Below, one piece after another: positions 54,901-64,000 of a DNA stretch of 64,000 nucleotides; the first letter of the stretch is position 1; the number at the start of each line of letters is the position of its first letter. The notes below the pieces were generated by a model. The model searched no databases. It was not told the origin of the DNA and saw nothing but the letters and a program-made list of their open reading frames with translations. The DNA is from Bimuria novae-zelandiae CBS 107.79 (Eukaryota; Ascomycota; Dothideomycetes; Pleosporales; Didymosphaeriaceae): NCBI GenBank assembly GCA_010015655.1, contig ML976713.1, positions 423,588-487,587 of the forward strand. Reading direction: 5' to 3'. Both the position numbers and the translations under genes were made by a program.

Positions 54901-56838
54901 GCGAGAGAACTATAGATAGTCTGGCCCGCATTAGATAATCGCCCTTTACGTTAATAAGTAATTTGTAGTTATCGAAATTAATAATAAATAAGTTACCTTC
55001 CGCATTACTATAGTGCGCCCGTATTATGCAGACGATATAACTATTATTACCCCTCTTGTAGAGGACGAGGATAACGGTGGCTCTAATAATAATTTTACTC
55101 CTATTATAGAGGAGCCCGCGCCTAAGCGTAAGCGCGGTAGGCTAAAAGGCTTAAGGAATAAGCTAAAACCTGATAAAGTTATAACTACTATAGTTAACCT
55201 TAATTAACGTGAGCGTGATAATCTTGTCCTGGCTAAGAAGCTACGAGTAGTTGGTAAGATTATAATACTAGGGTAACTATTTAAAGCATCTATAAAGGTA
55301 GAGATTAATGCCCTTATAATATAAGGTGTCTTCTACTTCGAGAAGTATAGTCCTTACCGTTATAATAAGGTCTATATCTTTAAGTCACGCATTATTAATA
55401 AAGTTAAGGGCAAGACTACTAATCGCCCGTATAAGAAGTCCTGTCTTGTTATCTAAGGATACGCTAATAACGACAAGAAGCTTATCCTAATATAGTCTCC
55501 CACTATCTAGCGTGCAAGCCAGCGTGTGATTATCGCTCTAGTACTATTACTGTTGAAGCTGGGTATGTACCTCTGGCTCCGTGACATCACTTAGGCCTAT
55601 ACGCAATCAGATGATTCACTCTAGCGTACTATTATAGCTGACATACCAGCCCAGCTTAAGGAAAGTTATCTAACAAATATAGTTATAGTTATTATTAAGC
55701 CACTATACGGCATTGCTGAAGCAGGTGCCTATTAGTGGTTAACGTATAATAAACACCACACTAAGACTCTCTACATAGTGATATCTACTTATAATCCATG
55801 CCTGCTTATTAGTAAGGCTAGTAGTAAGTGCTTTGGCATTATTAGCATGCAAACTAACGACACGCTTAGTCTGTCTAATAAAGCTTTTGCAGACCTTAAG
55901 GACTAAAAGCTACGTTTTAAGGCCAAGCCTAAGTAGTTTCTCTCACTAGACGCGCAAATTAACTTTAACGGCTATATTATTAAGCTTAATAATAATAATC
56001 GCGCCATTACTCTGCGCTAGAAGAAGTAAGGCAAGAAGCTAGAAATAGCTAATAATAAGTAATTATATATTTAATAGCGCGCTTGAGGTGCTTATATTAC
56101 AATAATTTATTAACCTAAGGCGAGCTTCGACCTCGCCGCCGCAGCCTAAGCGAGTGAGCCCACAAAAGAAGAAATTACTAGATTAAATAAGCGCATTATT
56201 TAGTAAAAGGAGAATATTACTCGCGGCCTTAACTTTATCCTACTAGACTTAAGCAACTTAAAGCTGTACGCCTTTATTAACGCATTATTTACTAATAATA
56301 AGGACATGTTATTATAAATAGGCTTCGTGATTACGCTTAGTAATAAGACTAAAGATGGTAATTGTAACTTTAAGTTTACTAGCAATATTATTTACTAGTT
56401 ATCTGTTAAGTGTAAGCGCGTTACTTGCAGCGTCCTTGCATTTAAGATCTACGCGATAGCCTATAGAGTCGACATTATAATTATAATTAGCGGTATAATT
56501 AACATAATTATACAGCGACTTAACCTCTCTAATATCTCTATCGTTATGTGCACTAACTTACGCTCCTTATATAATTGCCTTGTTAAGCTTGGTACCACTA
56601 AGGAGAAGCGCCTTATAATTGACATTATAGCTCTATGTAAGGCCTATAAGCGCAATAATCTTATAGACATCCGCTAGATTGATGGACGTGACAATATAGC
56701 AGACTTAATAACTAAGGCTGGCTCTAACTTAGCTATAGAGTATCTTATTAATTATAACTAGCTTGAGCTTCGCGTGCAAGGCTGGGTCAATCGTGCTAAA
56801 GTTAACACCCTAGAGTATAATTACAATAGCAAGAAGTA
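51930..56838 (+). pseudogene. Copia-D gag-pol with RIP stops
   Basis: Gag: FLLLKFKEHFENFTRNLF near 52170-52220, EYL-like KLYTPEQKYLGNKYDILK near 52540-52595, NEDKQYKMALSIMP (52635-52680), and a zinc-knuckle relic CFIYKQPKCQLTQHL near 53290 (Q from stop). Integrase: RFGYSTTRRLHKILSKAGY (54093 on), NKYCYQC.IYSKAPGRFRF near 54180-54240, KIDAGKNFITNKF (54440-54480, core D kept) and VSADVGRITTLEHIL. A linker with a basic patch PKRKRGRLKG (55120-55150). RT: FYFEKYSPYRYN, the WLRDITQAYTQSDD block near 55580-55620, and PLYGIAEAG near 55700. RNase H/C-terminus: DIRxIDGRDNIADLITKA near 56670-56725. Pol stays in one frame; stops are TAA/TAG. Confidence 0.88.
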
Positions 56839-56997
56839 GTAAGTCTGTAAAAGGAGCAGCGAGATAGGCACTAAGAGGACGCGCACTAGCGCTAGTCTAG
56901 TTAGAAAACTAGTAACTATTACAGATTGTGTTTTATTGTAGATTTAAGTGTTCTGGGCTGAACTGGCCACATGTAGTATAAAAGAAAAGATAGCCAG

Positions 56998-57239
56998 TGT
57001 TGGCTTTAAACCTGCGCAACACTGCTATGGCTTTTACCGCTATATAGTTTGCCTATAGTTTATTACGCAGTTTGCCTGTGGTTTATTGCGCTAGTCCTAA
57101 TTAGGCTAGCAAGGGACAAACCACGCTCGATAAATACTTCTCATAACAGCCCACCACAATAGATCTGCAATCAAGAATTAAATTAATACTATATCGTTGT
57201 AACGAAGTCTTGATCCAACAGCCTATTGCCGTATTAATA
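56998..57239 (+). repeat. 3' LTR of Copia-D
   Basis: 242 bp. The last residues are changed from attaaca to attaata. Directly followed by the TSD gcggg. Confidence 0.95.
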
Positions 57240-57244
57240 GCGGG

Positions 57245-57676
57245 ACTTTTAGTTTACTTAGTATTTTAGATAGTATTGGCCTGAGCGTGTAAGAAGCACT
57301 TTAGCTAATTTAAAACTAAATTAAAATAGTATTTACGCGTATAGCTATTACGTATACTTCTTAAATAAGGACTAAGTAGCTAGTCATTATAGGCGCAACT
57401 TTAAAATAAAGCTAAAAGGCTATATTAAATATTTAGTAGGCTATAAAGCTATAAATATTTATAATGTATAAGTACTAGTGCCTAACTAGGTTATTACCAC
57501 ACGTAATATTATATTTAATAAAAGTTATTTTTATTAAGTAAAAGAAAATTTAGTAATTATATAAGAAAATTTAATACAGCTTACTAATATGTTTTTACTA
57601 AGCTAATTAACCTTAAAATAGTTTTTAAACGATTTTTAAGCACTCTAGCACGTAACTTAAGAAGTAAGTAAAATAT
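57245..57676 (+). pseudogene. Copia-C integrase C-terminus, right of Copia-D
   Basis: Plus-strand reading IKLKGYIKYLVGYKAINIYNV, followed by VPNQVITTRNIIFNKS (57400-57530), is the standard copia block after the integrase core. It resumes the reading broken at 51419. It stops where the Gypsy-D LTR starts. Confidence 0.75.
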
Positions 57677-58128
57677 TATTATAAGGCTCTCACACCTTGT
57701 TCCGATCCGGGTTAGGGCGGTAAGGTATCGTGGTGCTTCACGGATTATTTAGTAGTATAAGTTGATGCGACACTTAGCGCGGCTAGATAATTTAATCTTA
57801 TAATAAATAAGATAACTATTAGTCTGTATAGGAGAACGTACTCGCGCAGAAGATATATAAGTTAACTACAAGGAAGGAAACAATAATAGGAAAGTCGCTA
57901 CACTATATACTAGCCTATTCCTTCTTCGTAGTCCCGCCAAGGCCCTGTAGTCCCAGGGACTATAGTAGTCCCATAGGACTTCCCTTTATGCGGGACTTTA
58001 TTACGTGACTACTAACTAAGCTACCCCGCGCCCTGTTAGGTCCCGTTAACTTTACTACTTTATTAATAATTACTCTTTTAGCGTAATTATCTAGCTTCTT
58101 TATCCTTATAGGGTTTATAGTTATAACA
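57677..58128 (-). repeat. 3' LTR of Gypsy-D (minus orientation)
   Basis: 452 bp. Its inverse aligns with 47298-47745. The outer terminus tgttatgag is RIPed to tattataag; the inner end ttataaca is partly kept. Confidence 0.88.
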
Positions 58129-58309
58129 CTATCCCCCTCTTTAAGGTTATCGTCCTAATACCTTGCTTCGCTATGCTATGCTATTAGCGCGTTAGTACTA
58201 ATTACTATAAAGGTGCGTCCCCCCGCGTCCTAAGGCAGGCCGCAGCCTCTCCTTAATTCCCCTCGCCTTACTAACTATACTAAGAACCCCTTATTTGTCC
58301 TTAGCGACC

Positions 58310-58740
58310 CGTCGTGCTCGTGCGTAAAAGGTAGAAGCTTAGGGCCTAAAAATAGTGTCTAGTTATAAGCGTTATTAGAAGAAAAAGTTACGGTGTTTTA
58401 TTAACGCTACTTTTAAGTAGTGTGCGGGCTGTCTTGCTGCCTATACTAAATGTAGTCTATAGATTCCCGAGAAGGATTAGGAGCGTGTTTAGAAGGAGAA
58501 ACGCAAAAAGCGTCTTGCCCTTCTTTAAGTAAAAGAGCGTTAAGCTTAGGCTACTCTTAAGACTACGCGTCTCGAGCGAGAGTTAGTAAAGATAGAGGAG
58601 AAGGAGTATAACTATGCCTAGTATAACTTACGCGTTGCTAATGTAATTAAGGCGTTAGAGTAATAAGAGGAGAATTTAAAGGGTACTAGCTTTTACAAAC
58701 CGTTGCCACATATGCCTCTACGGGCTAACTTAGGCTAGTT
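58310..58740 (+). pseudogene. Antisense ORF at the 3' end of Gypsy-D
   Basis: Plus-strand frame opposite to pol: a Cys cluster (RCFINATFK-stop-CAGCLAAYTKC, spacing C-x8-C-x2-C-x6-C, about 58393-58455), then a Lys/Arg/Glu-rich helix (PEKD, KEKRKKRLALL, TRLERELVKIEEKEYNYA, VIKALE) to about 58680. Stops are TAG/TAA at expected Trp/Gln positions. This is the clearest example of the antisense ORFs seen in Gypsy-A and Gypsy-B. It may be a small zinc-binding, coiled-coil protein. Function unknown. Confidence 0.6.
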
Positions 58741-58759
58741 ATAGGCTAACTTATTTATT

Positions 58760-61276
58760 TCTTTTAATCCTTTTATATCTTTTAACTTTTTTAAGTCCCT
58801 TGCTAATCTAGTCGCGGCGCCTCTAGATGTTCCTTGTGGAACCTCTCCAGCGCTATCTTGTAGTTCGTGAGGTTTTGTACTAGTTTCCACGTATTATAGT
58901 TCTCTGGCTATCCTTCCCACTTTACTAGATACTTGTACTGACGCCTGATTTTTTATAGGTCCTTAATAGCTTTAACCTTGTACTCCTTATCTTCGAGTTC
59001 GAGCTAGGTTTCTAGTTCGGCGTCTAGTAGTGCTAGTTCTAATAATAACTTGTGGAAGACCGGGTGGATCCGTGTATTTATAGGTAGCTATAGTTTAAAA
59101 TTAACTAGTCCCCTAACCTCTTAGATTTTAAATAGTCCCTTTTAAAGGTTATCTAGTTTTTTGCTTAGCCTTATTATCTTAAGATTTTTTCGCGAGAGGA
59201 GGACTCTATCCCCCTCCTTAAAGGTTAGTCTTATAATTCTTTTCTTATTCGCTTATTGCGCTATTTATTTGTTACGTCGCGCGATATTCTTATATAGTGT
59301 TTTATATAGGTTCTGTATAAGTTCGGCCTTATTGGCTGCGTTCTTCGCAATGCTCTAAATGTCTAATAGATCCCGGTGAGTCGTTGGCTCACATCCATGG
59401 TTGGCGTAATATGGCGAGTACCCCGTAGTCGCCGATCTTGCGCTATTGTATGCTAGCTAGGCCATTAGCAATAGCTTAACCTAGTTATCTTAAAGCTTAT
59501 TTACATACATCTAGAGATACTATTCTAACGTTTAGTTTGTTCGCTTAGTTTAGCTATTTATTTTAGGATAGAAGCTCGTCGTGAGCTTGTACTTAATCCC
59601 TAATTTAGCTATAAACGTGGTCTAGTATAACAATGTGAATATCTTGGCCCTGTCTGTAATAAACTCGTTAGGTCGTCCAACCTGTAATATTAGTTCTTGT
59701 TCTACTATATAGGCTAGTTCTTCTACTAATATAGCTTCCCTAATTAGCACAAACCTCGACTCCTTGGTAAGTCAATAGATTATAACTAAGATCGAGTTAT
59801 AGGGATTCTTGTTCCCTAGTGCTAGTAATGCTAGTAGCTTCACAATAAAGTCCATAGTTACGCTTAACTATGGTCTTAGGGGCGACTGCAGTGGTTATAA
59901 GAGGCTATAGGGCTTATGTCTCTTAGGCTTATTCTTATAATAGGCTAAATAGTTGCCTAAAACCTTCTATACCGCCTAGCGTAGCCTAGGGATCGTATAT
60001 TCGTTCGCGATTTAACGCGTTGTTTTGGCAATCCCTAGGTATCCCTAATCCTTATCTTTGTATAGTTTTTTAATTAGCAGCGGAGCCATCTGCTCGCTAA
60101 TCTAGATATAGTTTTAATAGTCCCGTGCTGTTAATTTTATAGCTTAGTAGAGATTATATGCTTAGCGATCCTTATCCTTAAGCCTATTATAATCCTGTAT
60201 CTCTTTTATAGCTAGCCTATAATAGGTAAGATCCGCGCGCCGTGCTTCCAGTGCTAGCGCGAGCTATATCTTATTATAGCGAAAGGTTCTATCCTTCGCG
60301 TAGGTTAAGATTATAATATAATTACCACTATTATCTTCTTCTATAAGATCTAAACGCTTGCTAAGCGCGTCTACTGCGGCGTTTAAGTTGCCAGGTAAAT
60401 AGGTAATGCGGAAGCCAAATTCCGCTATCTATTTCAACCATCTAGCCTATTGTTAATTAAGCTTCTTTATAGTTATAAAGCGCGTAAGGTTAAGGTAATC
60501 TAAAAAGACCTTCGTCTAGTACTTTACTCCTTTAAGCTGCGCTTCCTATTACTTAAAATAGTTAATAATTGCGAGTAACTCCTTATTATTAATCTTATAA
60601 TTTAGTTCTGCTCCTGAGAGCTTACGTGCGTAATAGAAGACGGGTCTCCATTTGCTATTGTCGCACTCTTGTAATAATATGGCCCCTAGCGTATAGTCTG
60701 ATGCATCCGTGTAGATGCGATATCGCCGCTCTGGGTCGTACATCTATAGTAGGGGTGCCGTTAGGAATAGGCGTTTAAGCTACTTAAAAGCCACTATTTC
60801 TACCTTTTACAAAGGTCGCCATTTCCCTATCTTTATAAGTTCTGTTAACAGAGCGGTCGTCTTTAAGTAGTTCCTAATAAATTTGCGATAGAAGTTAGTA
60901 AAGCCTAAAAAAAACTAGATATCTTTTACTAATTACGATAGCGGCTATTCTTCTATTATCGCGATATTCTTCGGGTCCATCTTAACACCTTCTCGGGATA
61001 TCACAAATCCCAAATATTCTGTCTCAGTAACATGGAACTCGCACTTCTTAGGGTATAGGAGCAATTAATACTCTTATAACTTCTATAGTACTTTGCGTAC
61101 ATGTCCTTTGTGCTCTTCCAAGGTTCCGTGTAAGTATATTAAAATATCGTCGAGGTACGCCGTGCAGAATACGTCTAAGTATTTATATAGTACTTGATCT
61201 ATTAACTCCTAGAAGGTTGCTGGTGCGTTAGTTAGCCCTATAGGCATAACTGTGTACTCGAAAAGGCCATATCGTG
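58760..61276 (-). pseudogene. Gypsy-D pol (RT to chromodomain)
   Basis: Minus-strand reading from the hAT junction: LFEYTVMPIGLTNAPATF near 61210-61265, the intact active site AYLDDILIY near 61130-61160, [23 protein letters not shown] near 60960-61030, and RNase H (a clean open stretch 60549-60743 with YTDASDYTLGAILLQ and ELNYKINNKELLAI). Integrase lies about 59300-60300 and a chromodomain-like end near 58850-58990 (KYLVKW-type). This is the best preserved RT/RNase H of the Gypsy-A/D family in the window. Confidence 0.85.
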
Positions 61277-64000
61277 CAGTGATGTTCACGGATGGATTGG
61301 ATATCCATCCATGCAAAATCCACAAAATCCATGGAAATCTAATCCATCCGTTTTAAGTTTATTATATTCCACTATTGGACGCTACAGATGTCGCAAAAGC
61401 TTATTCTAGCGTTTAGTATTAAGTATATCTATCTTAATAGCTATTTTAGTATTAAGAATTGTTACTTTAGCCACGCATGCGCTCGAACTAGATAACATAT
61501 TAACACCTTATTAACAATATAGTAGAAATAGATTAATAAAGTGCCTTAGTATTTTAATATAGGAGAAAAGAGCACTATAAAAAATAGCGCGTAAAGTTCT
61601 AGTCTAATATCTCCTTATCTATATTATCTAATTTATCTAAGTCCTCTACAAAGTTGTTACTAATCTTAATTAATCCTGCCCTCTCCTATAAAGCCATACA
61701 CTCGTGATGCCCTATGATATCGTCACTAAGACAATTACGGGGCTTTGTAATAAGGTTACCTGCGCCGCTAAAAGCTCTCTTAGGTCTATTGCTTATAGGC
61801 ATGGCAGAAAGTACGTTAAGAGCTATCTAAGATACTCTTAGCTAGCGTCGTCGTTGCTTATCCTATTACTACTAAATAAAAGGAGGAACATTAATAGCGA
61901 ACTAAAAGAGCTTAAGGTATTCTGCTAACTCGTTGCCGTTTACCTATTATTTCTTGTTTGCCTTTGCTTGACCTTTTCGCGTAAAGGTCTCCTATCTTAA
62001 GAGCGCTTAGGCGGTCTTAGAAGAAGATAGGTCTATCTCTTGTTAGTTAAGTGTTATTCTGTCCTTATAATTATGGTTGTATAGGTCTTCGATCTATCCT
62101 TGTGCGATACCTGGCCAAGTTGGATGCTCTATTGCCCATTAAGAACGGATGTAATCCATGCCCCGGGTAGGATCTAAGACGATTGCCACCGTGTAGGCCG
62201 GAGACTCTATAAATAAGGTGTAGTACTTTGATGCCGTCTCCCAGCCTTTGTAAAGACGCTATTTAAGCTGGATATCTCTATCTGTTCGTGCTTGAAGTTC
62301 TTGAGCTTCGAGGTCCGTTAGGAGATTGTCTAGCGAAGTATATAACTATCTAATGTTACTATACTCTTAAGAATTGTTGTTGCTATTGCTAAGATAACCT
62401 TAGAGGCGCAAAGTAAGCTCGTTTAGAGGTTTAAGAAGCTTAAGATTCTCCTTTAAGTACTGCCACTTAGCTATAGAAAGACGGAGATCTAGTTAATAGT
62501 AGCTAATAGATTAACTTTGCTAGCTGCCACTTTGCCGCTACGATCTAGTATTATTAAGAGACTATAATTCGTCTTTATAAAAGTTGTCGAGTACCTCTTT
62601 AAGCACTATAGCTCGCTTAATTATTAGGTATGTAGAATTCTAGCAAGTGGCGTTACTAAGTATTAACTATAAAGGTCTTGTAAGGCCATCTGATCGCACC
62701 TATCCAGGATGAACTTTCTAAGTAGTAATAAACCTGGCGTTTCTTAAGGTGTTTTTCCTAATCTATTTAATAATATTGCGAAGCTTTCTAATAGTCCTAT
62801 AAGCCTTATGTTGCTTAAAAAATGCCACCTCCTCTGCCTGAGTTGGGCCGCTAATATTAGCTCCGAATATTAGCGCTTTTGTAACAAGGTTAAAGATATG
62901 CCCTATACACCTTATACGCTGCTACTTAGGGTTAAAGTTAAGCTAATTTTCCTTAAAAATCTCCCCTAGAGCGTCTATTACTGTATTGTTGGCTGCGGCG
63001 TTGTCGGAGGTAAGATATCCTACGCGGTCTTGAAGCCCCTAGTGAAAGATAACCCCTTATAGCGATGCCGCAATATTTCTACTAGTATAGGCATCTTTTA
63101 TAACTTTAAGAGCAAGAAGAAGGTTTCGTGGATTGCCTTTCTCGTTAAGAAACTATGCGACAACACTATTGTACGACTTATTGTTACTAGAAGTCTATAA
63201 GTCGAAGGCTAGGTGAATCTTCGTGATGGCTTGGTCCAGGTGGGTAGCAACCACATCCTTTAAACGTGCGTACTCCACGGAGATCCTACGCCTTATTGTA
63301 TTGCGAGATGGGATTGCGTGAGGCATCTTTATAGCTGAATTAAGATACTGAAACACCTCACGGAGCTCCTTAGCATCTAGCTTAACAAAGGGGATCCTAC
63401 TTATAACAATCTATCTAACTAAAAGTTAATAGAACTTATCGACGTTAAAGGAAGACGCCACAGCATTAATAGTAGCTAAACCTTTTAGAAAAGATGTATT
63501 AAGCGCGAACTAATCTATCTTATCCTGCCCTATAAGGGGCTAACGATTTAGATTAAAGATCTTATATTTCTTAAGATAGCTAGTAACTAACCTACACCCC
63601 TTTCTCACATTAAGGATCTTCGCCTTAAAGCAGTTAATATAGCATGATTTATATAAGAAGAACTAAGTAAATGTCTTCTTATCCGTGCTTTTAAGTAGGA
63701 CGCCGTACTTTTAGATCTATAAGTTAAGCCTCCCTTTAGGATTGTATACCTTAGTGTAAGTGTTAAACGCCTAGTTGTTAGTAAGGTTAACCTAAGAGTA
63801 ACTAAAGCTTAATATCTTAATCTCGCGGCGGCTTGTGGCATGTACAGAGTCTCTAGCTAATGCTAATTAAATTAGGGTAGTATGTTGCGAAGTTAATTCT
63901 GATGCCTCTAATTAAGAATTAAGCTAATTATTAATACTAGTATCTACAGTAACGGGGTTAGCAATAGAGCCACAAACATTGTTAATAGACATACTAAGTA
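61277..64000 (-). mobile_element. hAT transposon, right part outside window
   Basis: It starts CAGTGATGTTCACGG at 61277, the CAGTG-type terminus of hAT elements. The 8 bases before it (atatcgtg, 61269-61276) would be the target duplication. A subterminal inverted pair (cggatggatt at 61289 / aatccatccg ending 61351) lies inside the end. The transposase is on the minus strand and reaches the window edge. Confidence 0.88.
61590..63990 (-). pseudogene. hAT transposase with RIP stops
   Basis: Minus-strand reading from about 63990 to 61590. N-terminal part with a BED-type region (SCYINCFKAKI near 63600-63650). RNase H-like core: LDQAITKIHLAFDL-stop-TSSNNKSYNSVVA near 63140-63240 (DLWTS expected, W to stop), NPRNLLLALKVIKDAYTSRNIA near 63070-63140, and VGYLTSDNAAANNTVIDAL near 62980-63030. 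C-terminal dimerisation domain: LNVLSAMPISNRPKRAFSGAGNLITKPRNCLSDD near 61730-61820, the most diagnostic block of the hAT superfamily. About twenty-five TAA/TAG stops in a frame that is otherwise followable for most of its length. Confidence 0.88.

Larger units (their letters stand above)
51425..57239 (+). mobile_element. Copia-D: complete Ty1/copia element with TSD gcggg
   Basis: Two 242-bp LTRs (51425-51666, 56998-57239) and perfect duplications gcggg (51420-51424, 57240-57244). Inserted within the integrase of Copia-C. It is 5815 bp, and the LTRs differ by scattered C/T and G/A changes. Confidence 0.95.
49200..57676 (+). mobile_element. Copia-C: degenerate copia split by a solo LTR and Copia-D
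   Basis: Gag and pre-integrase (about 49640-50881), then integrase (51059-51419), then the continuation of integrase after Copia-D (57245-57676), where Gypsy-D's LTR begins. No LTR of its own was found. The left limit is uncertain. Confidence 0.7.
57677..61276 (-). mobile_element. Gypsy-D: minus-strand chromovirus-type element, entered by hAT
   Basis: 3' LTR at 57677-58128, polypurine tract on the minus strand (58129-58142, gggggata type), an antisense ORF on the plus strand, then pol to 61276, where a hAT element begins inside RT. The rest of the element would lie beyond the window. Same family as Gypsy-A. Confidence 0.85.

Noticed and set aside
1004..64000. Alternative genetic code (TAA/TAG read as Gln)
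   Set aside because: TAG also replaces conserved Trp, stops vary between copies, catalytic residues are lost by C/T and G/A changes, and the host genes in the island do not need recoding.
1..64000. tRNA, rRNA, CRISPR arrays, telomere repeats
   Set aside because: No cloverleaf, rRNA-like block, spaced direct-repeat array or TTAGGG run was found by eye.

Overview
The window looks like a repeat-rich, gene-poor compartment of a filamentous ascomycete (Pezizomycotina) genome. Three things point there: (1) nearly everything is transposable elements carrying the scar of repeat-induced point mutation (RIP), with TpA greatly enriched and otherwise readable frames broken by TAA and TAG; (2) the only convincing host genes have short introns (45-66 bp) with CTAAC-type branch sites; (3) those genes encode a fungal rhodopsin-domain membrane protein and a small secreted cysteine-containing protein. 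No tRNA, rRNA, CRISPR or bacterial-type signal was seen.

Layout. 1-5.0 kb: a Tad/I-like LINE (ORF1 open, ORF2 broken by stops only). 5.3-8.6 kb: 5'-truncated chromovirus-type Gypsy-A with its 3' LTR, holding a small nested solo LTR. 8.6-14.4 kb: a minus-strand copia (Copia-A) split by two solo LTRs and a 1.9-kb LTR element. 14.4-26.2 kb: minus-strand Gypsy-C, split by the structurally complete Gypsy-B (18768-25640, perfect 5-bp target duplication). 26.2-32.6 kb: two divergent pogo/Fot1-like DNA transposons, then a two-gene Tc1/mariner-like element carrying a large unrecognised accessory ORF. 32.6-36.3 kb: an island with little RIP, holding the two host genes. 36.3-40.6 kb: a pogo element with another pogo element inside it, then a fold-back MITE. 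40.6-48.4 kb: a second MITE split by complete Copia-B (TSD gctat), then a pogo element split by a Gypsy solo LTR (TSD gtaaa). 49-57.7 kb: a degenerate copia (Copia-C) split by a solo LTR and by complete Copia-D (TSD gcggg). 57.7-61.3 kb: minus-strand Gypsy-D, entered by a hAT element that runs off the right edge.

How the parts relate. Insertions are nested at least three deep. The TSDs give relative dates: small 165-180-bp LTRs with few RIP changes sit inside heavily mutated hosts. The most interesting signals are the accessory ORF of the Tc1-like element, the duplicated motifs at 17-18-bp spacing in the TIRs of every pogo element, the antisense ORFs at the 3' ends of the Gypsy elements, the cohort of five unrelated small solo LTRs, and the weakly mutated gene island between two DNA transposons.

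All family assignments come from reading translations by eye. No database search was possible.
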